64,000 bases of DNA from NCBI RefSeq assembly GCF_900473965.1, contig NZ_UCNJ01000004.1:61036-125035 (forward strand), written 5' to 3'. Positions 54,116-63,824 of this stretch are shown piece after piece. The translations under genes and the position numbers were made by a program. Position 1 is the first letter of the stretch; every line of letters begins with the position of its first letter. This DNA is from Synechococcus sp. UW179A (lineage in GTDB: Bacteria > Cyanobacteriota > Cyanobacteriia > PCC-6307 > Cyanobiaceae). The notes under the pieces are model-generated. The model was not told where the DNA came from, searched no databases, and was given only the letters and a program-made list of their open reading frames with translations.

Positions 54116-54745
54116 ATGCCCCAGACCAGCTCCGGCCCCGTTCTCCAGCTCCTGGCCAGTGGTCTTCAACGCTGGATCCGCAACCAGTGCGACTCGGTTG
54201 AGGAGTTGAACCTAGCCCTTCAGGGGTCCGCCATCGAGCTCCTGAGAGGACGCTTAAAAGGAGTCTCGCTCGAAGCTCGCAGGGTGAGTTTTGACCAGCT
54301 GCCCCTGATGCGTGCCGAGTTGCAATCCGGTGCGCTGAAGACAGTGTTCCGTCCTGGTCAACCCAACCAGCCGGTGCAGCTCAAGGAGCCTTTCAGCGTC
54401 GAAGGAGAGGTGGTTCTCAGAGGCACTGATCTGAATAAAGCCCTTGCGACCGATCGCTGGCGATGGTTGGCAGATCTACTGGCTGAACAGCTGATGGGCC
54501 TCACGCCACTGAGGTCACTGGCGATCGACAACGATCGCTTGGTGCTAACAGCAGATGTGATCACAGGCAAAGACCCTGTGCAGCGCAGCTTTTCAGTCTG
54601 TGCGGATCAGGGAACACTCAGGCTGAACCATTGCGATGCGGAAGGACGATTTTGTCTGCCGATGGATCCGTCCATCAGGATCATGGATGCCCGTTTGCAA
54701 GGCGGTCAGCTGGTGATCAAGGGCAAAGCCACGGTTCATCCCTGA
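54116..54745 (+). CDS. DUF2993 (LmeA-like) family protein
   Basis: A 209-residue protein with the DUF2993 layout: VLQLLASGLQRWIR, LKGVSLEARRVSFDQLPL and GEVVLRGTDLNKAL. No signal peptide is seen. Lipid-binding or envelope roles are suggested for relatives; here it is unproven. It begins 36 nt after the hydrolase. Confidence 0.75.
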   Translation: MPQTSSGPVLQLLASGLQRWIRNQCDSVEELNLALQGSAIELLRGRLKGVSLEARRVSFDQLPLMRAELQSGALKTVFRPGQPNQPVQLKEPFSVEGEVVLRGTDLNKALATDRWRWLADLLAEQLMGLTPLRSLAIDNDRLVLTADVITGKDPVQRSFSVCADQGTLRLNHCDAEGRFCLPMDPSIRIMDARLQGGQLVIKGKATVHP

Positions 54746-54765
54746 AGAGTTCATCCCTTCAGGGT

Positions 54766-55683
54766 TCATCCCTGAGCCATTAATGGCATCACCAGGGTCA
54801 CGACATAAAAAACCACTGCAGGTGTGAACAGATAGCTGTCGATTCGATCCAGTATTCCGCCATGGCCAGGCAGGGCATCCCCGGAATCCTTGACGCCTGC
54901 GTCTCGCTTCATCATCGATTCAGTGAGATCACCCACCAGGGCGAAGAGAGCCACTAGAGCACCCAAACAACCGCCGGTGAAAGGTCCGTAGGGCCACTCC
55001 AGCAGTGCACCTCCAAGTGCACCAAGCAGCAGCGCCGAAGCCAGTCCGCCGTAAGCACCTTCAATGGTTTTGGCGGGAGAGATCGGGGAGAGAGGGTGGT
55101 GACCGAAGCGGCGACCAATGACATACGAGCCGATGTCACTCGCCACCACCAATAGACAGGCCATCAGGGTGATCAGTAGGCCGGAGCTGACCCAGTTCCA
55201 CGGAATGTGCCTGACCAGGGGTGCGATGTCCACAGCCTGAAGGTTGCGAAGACGCAGCCAATGACTGGGCAGAAACCCCAGATAAAACAGACCGAAAATC
55301 GAGGCGGCGATGTCCGCAATCGAGCCGGTGATCGGCTGCAACAGCAACCAACCACAGATTGCAGCGCCGGAAAGAGGCAAAATCGCGTCGGCGAGAGAAG
55401 AGGCGATGCCTCCGTTCACAGACCACTGGGTGCTGATCAGCAGGAGCTGGCAAGCCACGAGTGTGGTTTTTGTGGCTGGACGCATGCCTTTGAACTGGGC
55501 CATGCGGAAGAACTCCAGCAAACCCAAATGCACAATCACACCCAGGGCGATCGTGAACCACCAACCACCCAGACCTACGACCACTAACCCGAACAGCCCC
55601 ACCAGCAACCCGCTGATCAGGCGTTTGTGATCAGCAGCTCGCCGCTTGCTTAGGGCCTTCCCGGTTGTGGCGTCTGAAATCAC
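54766..55683 (-). CDS. cdsA: Phosphatidate cytidylyltransferase
   Basis: A 305-residue protein with about eight membrane helices. The C-terminal family signature is present: GDLTESMMKRDAGVKDSG followed by LPGHGGILDRIDS. It makes CDP-diacylglycerol for phosphatidylglycerol synthesis, which cyanobacterial photosystems need. Convergent with the DUF2993 gene and 20 nt downstream of the PLP decarboxylase start region on the same strand. Confidence 0.93.
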   Translation of the reverse strand: MISDATTGKALSKRRAADHKRLISGLLVGLFGLVVVGLGGWWFTIALGVIVHLGLLEFFRMAQFKGMRPATKTTLVACQLLLISTQWSVNGGIASSLADAILPLSGAAICGWLLLQPITGSIADIAASIFGLFYLGFLPSHWLRLRNLQAVDIAPLVRHIPWNWVSSGLLITLMACLLVVASDIGSYVIGRRFGHHPLSPISPAKTIEGAYGGLASALLLGALGGALLEWPYGPFTGGCLGALVALFALVGDLTESMMKRDAGVKDSGDALPGHGGILDRIDSYLFTPAVVFYVVTLVMPLMAQG

Positions 55684-55703
55684 CTGTCAGATCCCAGGGC
55701 CCT

Positions 55704-57104
55704 TCAGGCCAGAACCTTCACCATACCGGGCACCTGATCAGGCCAACGCTGATGCTGAGACTGGAGCCATTGGCAGCGATCTACAGAGATTCTCTCTCCC
55801 GGTACGAGCAGAGGAACACCCGGTGGATAAGGGCAGATCAGCTCAGCTGCAATGTGATCAGCACACTCAGCCAATGAACGCATGCAATGGGGATGGCGCT
55901 GTGCTTGATCAGGAGTGAGTTCAGGAATCGACGTGCTCTGCATCGGCGGCTCCGGGATGAAAGGCAGCGGGACACCATCACCCTCACGCGCTAAAGCCTG
56001 CCAGACAAACGCCAGTCGCTTCGCCAATCCCCGGTGCCGGGCGAAGCCAAGACAGAGGGTGAGACAGAGAGGCTCAGGCAACTCTGCGATCAACCCCTGA
56101 CGCATGCAGAAATCATCCGCATCGAGTCCGCTCCAACCAATCTGACCGGTGGCAAGGATCAGTCGGAAGGGGTCATCTCCGGAGTGGATCGACACCCCAC
56201 GTCTGTGCAGATCATCGATGAGCCTGAGGGCCTCGCCTCTGCGAGCCTCACTCCACGAAGTCCATTGGCTGGACAACAACCAATCCAGGGTTGTCTCACA
56301 AGAGGCCAGCAGCAGAGCACTGGGACTGGTGGTCTGAAGCCTTCCCAGCGAGCGACGCAGCCGCTCTGGGTCCAGCCGTTCAGATCGAAGCCACACCACT
56401 GCAGTCTGTGCCAGTCCTGGGGCTGATTTATGCAGGGAATGCACAACCAGATCGGCTCCGGCGGCCAGTGCGGAGATAGGGCAGTCCTGCTCGGAAGCAA
56501 AAGCCAGATGGGTGCCATGGGCTTCATCCACCATCACCGGCAAACCCTTGCTGTGAAGCAGATCGATCAGCTCAACAATCTCAGCGGCGTAGCCGTGATA
56601 AGTGGGATGAACAAGGACAGCACCGGCAATGGGGCGACCTGGGTCAGGCCAGGGCTCCAGGCTCTGGCGCAGACCCTCAGCAGTCATCGCCCCGGCATGG
56701 CCGCGTTCGCTGATAAACGGCACGGGTAGAAACACCGGCATCACGCCACCCAGCTCACAGGCGGAGATCAGAGAACGATGGGCATTGCGCGGGAGCAGCA
56801 CAGCGTCTCCGGGTTGTGCCATGGCCAGCAAACCGGCTTGGAGAAGACCCGTGGCACCGTTGACTCCATACCAACACTGATCAACACCCATCGCTTCAGC
56901 CAGCCGCGCCTGGCTTGTTGCCACAGCACCCTGTCGTTCGAGCGGTCCTCCGATCTCCGGCAACTCGGGGAGGTCCCAGCTACCCGGTGATTGACGCAGC
57001 AAACGCCTGAAACGGGGTGGCAGTGCTGCTCCCCGACCATGCACCGGCAAATGCAATGCAAGACGTCGATCCGGTCGCAGCAGATTGAGAAGCGACGACA
57101 TCAA
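55704..57104 (-). CDS. Orn/Lys/Arg decarboxylase family PLP enzyme
   Basis: A 466-residue protein. The PLP motifs are VNGATGLLQAGLLA, VMVDEAHGTHLAF and HSLHKSAPGLAQTAVVW with the Schiff-base lysine. The C-terminal domain contains YPPGVPLLVPGE. Lysine, ornithine or arginine could be the substrate; cyanobacterial homologues are often arginine decarboxylase-like. Two ATGs are adjacent at the start. Confidence 0.88.
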   Translation of the reverse strand: MMSSLLNLLRPDRRLALHLPVHGRGAALPPRFRRLLRQSPGSWDLPELPEIGGPLERQGAVATSQARLAEAMGVDQCWYGVNGATGLLQAGLLAMAQPGDAVLLPRNAHRSLISACELGGVMPVFLPVPFISERGHAGAMTAEGLRQSLEPWPDPGRPIAGAVLVHPTYHGYAAEIVELIDLLHSKGLPVMVDEAHGTHLAFASEQDCPISALAAGADLVVHSLHKSAPGLAQTAVVWLRSERLDPERLRRSLGRLQTTSPSALLLASCETTLDWLLSSQWTSWSEARRGEALRLIDDLHRRGVSIHSGDDPFRLILATGQIGWSGLDADDFCMRQGLIAELPEPLCLTLCLGFARHRGLAKRLAFVWQALAREGDGVPLPFIPEPPMQSTSIPELTPDQAQRHPHCMRSLAECADHIAAELICPYPPGVPLLVPGERISVDRCQWLQSQHQRWPDQVPGMVKVLA

Positions 57105-57284
57105 TGCAATCTACAAACAACTGTTAGTGGCGTAAAAAATGGCCTAAAAATCCCATTCTTCTGATCAGATAGCCGCGACAGAGGTCCATCACAGAGATAT
57201 CACTGTAAAACCAGCTCAAAGAAACAACCAACAAGTCAAGGAACAGGTCATCAATGCGGTTAAAGCATCAAGAGTGGCCGCTCG

Positions 57285-59516
57285 ATGTCATTCAGGTTGT
57301 GGCGAAAACGTAATTCGGCGAAGAATTCGGAGAATGCTCCGTCCATTGGAGCTAAAAAGGGGGGGGGGATAAGACCAGGCAGAGGCATGCTAAAGATTCT
57401 TGGCTTTCATGAAGGCGGACCCGAGTCCATTCGCTCATTGCTAGGAGTCAGTTCCGGACCAATCCCCTATGGAGAGGGCATCTCGGCCGGATTTCCTGAT
57501 CTGTCTAAACAATTTCATTCACTGGGAGTCAAGAGCATTCGTACGCAGGATTATGCGAACGGTTCATTCAATGTCATGTATTTCTTCCCGGAAAGACATG
57601 CTGATGCATCAGACCCTGAGAGTTATGAATGGTCCCAGACGGATAAGGCGTATCAAACAATCCTAGATATCGACGCTGATCCCTTCATTCGACTGGGATT
57701 GAGTTGGAGAAACATGCTGGATTGGGGTGCGTTTGGAATCCAGGATGCATCTGGATACGCAGGCTATGGACCGTTCTGGTCAGGAGACAAGCCGTTGTCT
57801 AAAACAATGGTGGAAAAAGGTTCAGAGATTTTCACAACAGTCGTAGAACGTTATACAGACGAGCAAAAATGGGGAAGTAATCCTTTGGAAAATGGGTACG
57901 TTGAAATATGGAATGAGCCCAATATTATTGGAATCAACACAGTCATCAAAAACAACGGATTTCCAAATCCGTCCAACAAAGACCAGTATGAATATTCAAC
58001 AGAATTTCCCAATTATATGTGGGATGGAACTCCAGAACAATTTTACAAGTTCTTTGCAGATACCGCTCTGGCACTAAAAGAAAAATTTCCCGACCTTAAA
58101 ATCGGTGGGCCTGGACTTCACAATGTTGGGCTAGGTCTACCGAAAGTAACACCACCAGGATCCAATTATAAAAATGCAATCGGACTGGAGTGGACAAAAA
58201 ATTTTCTTGAGTATTTGTCGTCGCGCAATGTTGAACTTGACTTTTTTAGCTGGCACCTCTACAGCTCAGAACCGAAAGATTATCTTACTTTCTATAATGC
58301 CACTGATGATCTATTGAGCGAGTACGGATTTGGCGAAACCGAACAAATCCTTTCCGAGTGGAATACCCTATTTGACAATGATAACGCTTCTTCAGTATTG
58401 GGAGCAGCTCAGGTAAATGCGATTTGGATTGCTCTTCAAAACGAGACTGATCATCTAAGTCAAGCTGTGTTCTGTCGTGGAGCTGACGGGCCTTTCATAC
58501 CCGATGGTGACGGATTCCCAATCATGATTAATTCTGATGGCACGAATCTAGGTCCAGAAAATTTTGGTCAACATGGAGTTGGCCTACTCACAAAAGATGG
58601 CGTCTACAAGCCAAGCGCATATGCGTTTTCATACTGGTCAGAAATGGCCGGAAAAGAACCGATTGATCTCGATCAATATTATTCGAATCCGAGCAACGAT
58701 ACTGGTCTTTATTCGTTGGCGGGTATGCGGTCAGGCACACTTGGAAAGGATCTACAAATCCTGATTTCTCATTTGCCCGATCAAAATGATGATGAAGAAA
58801 TCGTTCTCAACATCTCTGATATCGCAGAATCCTTCAAGATAGATCGCGATTCTGTTGTCATTTCAACAGTCAGCGAGCTGTTCGCAGAACCATCCAAAAT
58901 TAAAGTTCCAAAGAATGGACAATTCACCATTCCAACCAACCAAGTCATCTCAATAAAGATGGGAGATTACAATGCAGATGCAAACATCTTTTTCCAGACA
59001 TCAGCCCTCAGCAATGAGGTGGGTGAACTCATTGCCAGTGAATCTGCGACCTGGAAAATTATCGGTGGAGACGAAAGCGAGCTGTTTGAAATAGATCCAG
59101 TCACAGGGGAGCTTTCCTTTAAGCAAACACCTGATCAATTCATGTTTAATGCTGAGAATCAGAACGAGATTTTCTCTGTGAAGGATCAGAATGAGATTTT
59201 TTCTGTGAGCGTAGAAGCAAGTTCAGAGTCAGACGTGGTCACACAAAAAATCTTCGTCGAAGTGAAATTAAACGAAGAACCTATGAACAGAAGTGGGGCA
59301 TCAATCTATCTTTTTGAAGACATAGCAGGTCAATCCATTTCAGACTTCTCAATCGAGAGCGGTGACAAGATTGGCATTGAAAATCCAGATCATTTCTTCT
59401 CATTCACGCAAACAAATAATGATTTGTTGATGAAAAACTCAATCGGTTCTGAGGTGATTTTTCTCGATGTTGACAAAAAAGAACTACTGGCGTCAGATGC
59501 GCTTGTAGTCCTATGA
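57285..59516 (+). CDS. GH39-like glycoside hydrolase with cadherin-like tail
   Basis: A 743-residue protein. The (beta/alpha)8 part spans about residues 35-470, with acid/base Glu211 in VEIWNEPN and nucleophile Glu358 in ILSEWN, as in family 39 hydrolases. A cadherin-like segment (TWKIIGGDESELFEIDPVTG) lies near 590-625, with a local duplication of QNEIFSV. No signal peptide is present, as in type I exported proteins. A run of ten G (57359-57368) lies in codons 25-28; an ATG at 57387 just after it is an alternative start. AT-richer than the neighbouring core genes. Confidence 0.83.
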   Translation: MSFRLWRKRNSAKNSENAPSIGAKKGGGIRPGRGMLKILGFHEGGPESIRSLLGVSSGPIPYGEGISAGFPDLSKQFHSLGVKSIRTQDYANGSFNVMYFFPERHADASDPESYEWSQTDKAYQTILDIDADPFIRLGLSWRNMLDWGAFGIQDASGYAGYGPFWSGDKPLSKTMVEKGSEIFTTVVERYTDEQKWGSNPLENGYVEIWNEPNIIGINTVIKNNGFPNPSNKDQYEYSTEFPNYMWDGTPEQFYKFFADTALALKEKFPDLKIGGPGLHNVGLGLPKVTPPGSNYKNAIGLEWTKNFLEYLSSRNVELDFFSWHLYSSEPKDYLTFYNATDDLLSEYGFGETEQILSEWNTLFDNDNASSVLGAAQVNAIWIALQNETDHLSQAVFCRGADGPFIPDGDGFPIMINSDGTNLGPENFGQHGVGLLTKDGVYKPSAYAFSYWSEMAGKEPIDLDQYYSNPSNDTGLYSLAGMRSGTLGKDLQILISHLPDQNDDEEIVLNISDIAESFKIDRDSVVISTVSELFAEPSKIKVPKNGQFTIPTNQVISIKMGDYNADANIFFQTSALSNEVGELIASESATWKIIGGDESELFEIDPVTGELSFKQTPDQFMFNAENQNEIFSVKDQNEIFSVSVEASSESDVVTQKIFVEVKLNEEPMNRSGASIYLFEDIAGQSISDFSIESGDKIGIENPDHFFSFTQTNNDLLMKNSIGSEVIFLDVDKKELLASDALVVL
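57359..57368 (+). repeat. Ten-G homopolymer near the start of the GH39-like gene
   Basis: Ten consecutive G preceded by five A, inside codons 24-28 from the first ATG or just upstream of the alternative start at 57387. Such tracts are prone to slipped-strand change. Confidence 0.85.
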
Positions 59517-59782
59517 TCAGGCAGCAGCGACAGAGCAACATCATAGAGACACGGAAGGCAAAAGCCAGAGCCGAAGAACAAAGAAACGTTTCGTCTAAAC
59601 AACGGCATCCTTAATCAAACCAATCAAGAAAGCAGATCTCGTGAGGAACAGATTCGCAATAACTCCTAAGAGAGAAAATGCATACTTATGCCAGAACGCC
59701 TGCGAACCCCCCTCAAGTAATATTACTATTTTTAATCCAATCACCGCGATTCATAGACTCAATATGAACGCTCCTTTGACAC

Positions 59783-61280
59783 ATGTCAGCCAACGGCACC
59801 TATAAGGTCTCAATGAAAGGCTGGCTAGAAAAGCCACAAGTAGAACGCCAACTAGACAACAAGGGGAAGCCGACGGGGAAGTGGATAGCGACCACTGGCT
59901 ACACAGCAGGCCCTGGGCTTTGGTATGGGGCCAACAACGGCGATCTCAGCGCCACCCAGTCAATCAATCTATACCTGCCCGAGCAAGCAATTGCTAAGCT
60001 AGCAAATGGACAAGGTCCGTCCAATGACTACTACTTTTACCTTTGGAATGGGATCGATTTTAATCTAAAACAGATTAACAATTCTCTCCCATTTATGAAT
60101 CAAATTTCCCAACCAGTCCTCTGGAAAGGGAAAGGCTCTGTCGCCAGGCCATACAACAATTTATATCCGGGCTATACATGGATTTATGATGATGAATCTA
60201 GACAAATGGCGAAGCCCGAAGCCTGGCTTTCGAAAGACTTGGAAACATTTTAAAAATATAATTTCCCCGCAGACGTGAATCTGCATTATTTTGAAGACAA
60301 TACCTGGGAATCGGTCAATTCGTCGGCAAGTCCGTCCTTAGTTGAGCAGAAAATGGATAGTTCAGAAATACTTTTCAATAGTCAATATATCAATTACACG
60401 AAAAATTTTTTCGATGGTCAGCACGACTCTCAACTGTAGGTGCTCTCAGAGGACATCATCTCCGTACCTAGCACTGGCGCATCTGTTCAACTTACCCTTG
60501 AGATACCAGAGGATGGAAACTCAATAACAATTATAGGGAAAACCATTATTCCAGGGACAGATCCATCCAGCGCACCTCAATCAATTTTAAAAATTGACGA
60601 GATTTACAGCCCACGTACGAAAGAATGGAATCCCTCAAATGTCTTCAGGACCATTCCACTTACAGACATTGGTAACATTTGGAATGCCGTTAACTGTGTT
60701 TACCCTTTTTTAGGCGAAACCTATGCACACGGATCTACAGAGGAAGAGGCCTTGAGGGGCACTACAGTAATGGGTAAAATACTGGATGGGTTAATCATTG
60801 AAATTAACCTAAAGGAAGAGCACAGCTTTTCAATAAAATAATCAAAATTGCTCCAACCCTGTACTTAAAACCAACAAAGACTCCACTCTGATAGGTACAT
60901 CAAGTGACGACAAAATTGCTGGCGGAGAGAATGATGACTTAATTGTTGGCGGACTAGGCAACGATGACCTATCAGGTGGTGATGGAGCTGATATTTTTAA
61001 ATTCGAAACCCCAAAGGATTCAGAAGATAATTACAAGGATCAAATTACCGACTTTAGCCAAGAAGAAGGAGGCAAGATTGATATATCCGATGCCATTGGA
61101 GAAGGAAGTGGCAATCCATATATGCTCATCAAGAACCAAATCAGCTTTTCAAAATCCGACACGAAAATTGAGTTCAATTCTGGACTACTACAATTGTCTG
61201 ACGAATCTGAAGATAGCGGGAAAATTGAAATCTTGATTCCCGGCCTAAAAAGCCTAAATATTGACATGTTCATCATTTGA
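59783..61280 (+). pseudogene. Decayed RTX-type exoprotein gene
   Basis: One long reading frame is broken by a TAA at 60251, a TAG near 60437 and a frameshift near 60834-60842. Its parts are protein-like throughout: MSANGTYKVSMKGWLEKP and GPGLWYGANNGDLSATQSIN at the start, VPSTGASVQLTLEIPEDG in the middle, and an RTX tail GTSSDDKIAGGENDDLIVGG with GLGNDDLSGGDGADIFKF and LNIDMFII at the end. Intact, it would be a calcium-binding protein of about 490 residues for type I secretion. The catalytic or binding part is not recognised. It follows the GH39-like gene in the same orientation. Confidence 0.75.
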
Positions 61281-61580
61281 AAAACTTTTCAAAATCAGCT
61301 CAGCAGACGCTGAAAAAAAAACATCAACACCTCAGCCTTACCCATAAAGTCAAGAACATCTCTCAAAGATGATGGTCAAAAGTGTAATCAATACTTAACA
61401 TTAGACAGACGGCAGAATTATATTTATGTGTTCGAAGAGACATCACGCAGCACACAATTCTCCTAAGCAGTATGTTGATCTCTAATGCTGACGTATTGAT
61501 CCATAAAGTCGGATCTGCACATAAACACCTGCGACTCAGCGAATTCTTTAGGATCGTCATAGCCGCTAGCACTACTGGGC
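61281..61580. other. Intergenic stretch, nothing recognised
   Basis: About 300 nt, A-rich at the start (61290-61325). It is the border between the exoprotein island and the core genes; no tRNA or attachment repeat was recognised. Confidence 0.4.
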
Positions 61581-63239
61581 GTGGATTCGCTTCGCTACAA
61601 CCCGGGCCGAGATGTCCGATGGCTCCTGTTGCGCCCATGGATCGGCATCCCGCGCCTGATCCAGATCTTCTGGGCTCTGCTGGGCCTGATGCTGAGCTTG
61701 TTGCTGCGCGGCGGAAGTAATGACCCCCGCGTTCAGCGCAATCTGGCTCGCACCCTGCTGCGCACGCTGACAAACCTCGGTCCTTGCTTCATCAAGGTTG
61801 GCCAGGCCCTTTCGACTCGCCCGGATCTGATCCGTCGCGACTGGCTGGATGAGCTGACACGGCTTCAAGACGATCTGCCTTCCTTCGACCATGCGATCGC
61901 TCTGAACACGATCGAGACAGAACTGGGGGCTCCGGTGACTCAGCTTTTTGATGAATTCCCAGATACTCCTGTTGCAGCAGCAAGTCTTGGGCAGGTCTAC
62001 AAGGCCCGCGTCGGTTCACAACGCTGGGTCGCGGTCAAAGTTCAAAGACCGAATCTGACCTTCATCCTGCGGCGAGACATGGTGCTGATCCGCAGTCTCG
62101 GGATTCTGGCCGCGCCCTTTCTGCCACTGAATCTGGGCTTTGGCCTCGGAGAAATCATTGATGAGTTCGGCCGAAGCCTGTTTGAAGAAATCGATTACTA
62201 CTGCGAAGCAGACAACGCTCGGCACTTCTCAAGATTGTTCGCTGGCAATGACGCGGTCACCATTCCCGATGTTGATGAAGAGCTCTCAAGCCGACGCGTT
62301 CTGACCACCAGCTGGATTCAAGGCAGCAAGCTTCGCGATTCAGAGGAGCTCAAGTCCCAGCGCCTTGATCCCGCGGCGCTGATCCGCACAGGTGTGATCA
62401 GCGGACTTCAGCAACTTCTGGAGTTCGGTTACTTCCATGCCGATCCCCACCCGGGCAACCTCTTTGCACTCCCTGGGCGCAGCGGTGATCTCGGACACGT
62501 GGCCTACGTGGATTTCGGCATGATGGACTCCATCAGTGATCAGGACCGACTGACGCTCACAGGTGCTGTTGTCCACCTGATCAATCGTGATTTTGAAGCG
62601 GTTGCCAAAGATTTTCAGGAGCTCGGATTTCTTTCACCCGATGCTGATCTCGCGCCGATCATTCCCGCCCTGGAAGACGCTCTGGGAGGCAGTCTTGGTG
62701 ATTCCGTTGGTTCCTTCAACTTCAAGGCGATCACCGACCGATTCTCGGAATTGATGTACGACTACCCTTTCCGGGTCCCTGCACGCTTCGCCCTGATCAT
62801 CCGTGCAGTGGTCAGCCAGGAGGGACTTGCGCTGAGACTGGACCCCGATTTCCGCATCATCGCGGTGGCCTACCCCTATGTGGCCAAGCGACTACTCGCC
62901 GGCGATACCAGAGAGATGCGAGAGAAACTGATGGACGTGATCTTTGATGAGCAGGGAAGTCTGCGTGTTGAGCGACTTGAAAGTCTTCTCCACGTTGTGG
63001 GCAATTATTCAGATGGTCAGAGCAGTGGAGAGCTGCTGCCGGTGGCAGGGGCTGGACTGCGTCTGTTGCTGAGTCGAGATGGGGGAGACCTGCGTCAGCG
63101 CCTCCTCCTGACCCTGATCAAGGATGACCGCCTGAACATCTCAGATCTGAGGGAGCTAACCGCACTGATGAGAAAGACCTTTGGCCCTCGACAGATAGCA
63201 GAGGGTGTGATGCAACGCCTGAATCCACTAGCGGCCTGA
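61581..63239 (+). CDS. ABC1/UbiB-family atypical kinase
   Basis: A 552-residue protein. The KxGQ motif (CFIKVGQALSTRPDLI), the alanine-rich nucleotide loop (AAASLGQVYKA), VAVKVQRP, FHADPHPGN and YVDFGMMD are all present. Members are linked to quinone biosynthesis and, in plants and cyanobacteria, to lipid and prenylquinone homeostasis (ABC1K). The start is GTG at 61581. C-terminal part has hydrophobic segments. Confidence 0.92.
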   Translation: MDSLRYNPGRDVRWLLLRPWIGIPRLIQIFWALLGLMLSLLLRGGSNDPRVQRNLARTLLRTLTNLGPCFIKVGQALSTRPDLIRRDWLDELTRLQDDLPSFDHAIALNTIETELGAPVTQLFDEFPDTPVAAASLGQVYKARVGSQRWVAVKVQRPNLTFILRRDMVLIRSLGILAAPFLPLNLGFGLGEIIDEFGRSLFEEIDYYCEADNARHFSRLFAGNDAVTIPDVDEELSSRRVLTTSWIQGSKLRDSEELKSQRLDPAALIRTGVISGLQQLLEFGYFHADPHPGNLFALPGRSGDLGHVAYVDFGMMDSISDQDRLTLTGAVVHLINRDFEAVAKDFQELGFLSPDADLAPIIPALEDALGGSLGDSVGSFNFKAITDRFSELMYDYPFRVPARFALIIRAVVSQEGLALRLDPDFRIIAVAYPYVAKRLLAGDTREMREKLMDVIFDEQGSLRVERLESLLHVVGNYSDGQSSGELLPVAGAGLRLLLSRDGGDLRQRLLLTLIKDDRLNISDLRELTALMRKTFGPRQIAEGVMQRLNPLAA

Positions 63240-63319
63240 TTCAGGCAGAGCAGGCAAAGGCCCATCACCCCCGCATTGGCACAGCGATAATGGTTTCTCA
63301 AAGACCCTCTCACTGACTT

Positions 63320-63799
63320 ATGTCGATCGCGCCCGACACTGCTCCAATCGAGCTCGATCAGGCTCAGATCGACCTGCTGACAGAAGCATTCGGCGGTCTC
63401 AGCATGGATGACATCCTGCTGGACTACGCCAACCTTCAGCAGCCGCCGTATGCGATTGCTGGGCTTGGATTAGCGATCAGCTTGGCCTGCGGACTCACCT
63501 TCTCTAGGCTTGTCCAGAACCGTCTTGATGGCTGGAAGAAAGACAGGTTGCCACTGCTTCCGCTTGGGAATGCTGAAACCGTGATGAGTTACTCGGGAAT
63601 ACTGATTGGCATCACCTTGTTTATCGGAGGATCACTTCAGGTTTTCGGCTTTGCTTCAGGTGCGGCCTATCTGAGTGCATTTGTGCTCTCAATCCTCACC
63701 GGTGGCGCACTCTGGGCTCAGCTTGAGCGATTGATGACGCAGGTTGAAGCTGGAAACTTCAAGGCTGTTGATTTCGACAATTTCGACGAATTCTTCTGA
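63320..63799 (+). CDS. Conserved cyanobacterial membrane protein
   Basis: A 159-residue protein. Three hydrophobic segments (AIAGLGLAISLACGLTF, GILIGITLFIGGSLQVF and AAYLSAFVLSILTGGALWA) and an acidic C terminus ending DFDNFDEFF. The function is unknown to me. Confidence 0.7.
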   Translation: MSIAPDTAPIELDQAQIDLLTEAFGGLSMDDILLDYANLQQPPYAIAGLGLAISLACGLTFSRLVQNRLDGWKKDRLPLLPLGNAETVMSYSGILIGITLFIGGSLQVFGFASGAAYLSAFVLSILTGGALWAQLERLMTQVEAGNFKAVDFDNFDEFF

Positions 63800-63824
63800 T
63801 TGCTGTTGTCCTGTCCCCCTTATG

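Noticed and set aside
59783..61280. Stop-codon recoding in the RTX gene
   Set aside because: A TAA, a TAG and a frameshift in one gene, with no readthrough or slippage context seen, are better explained by decay.
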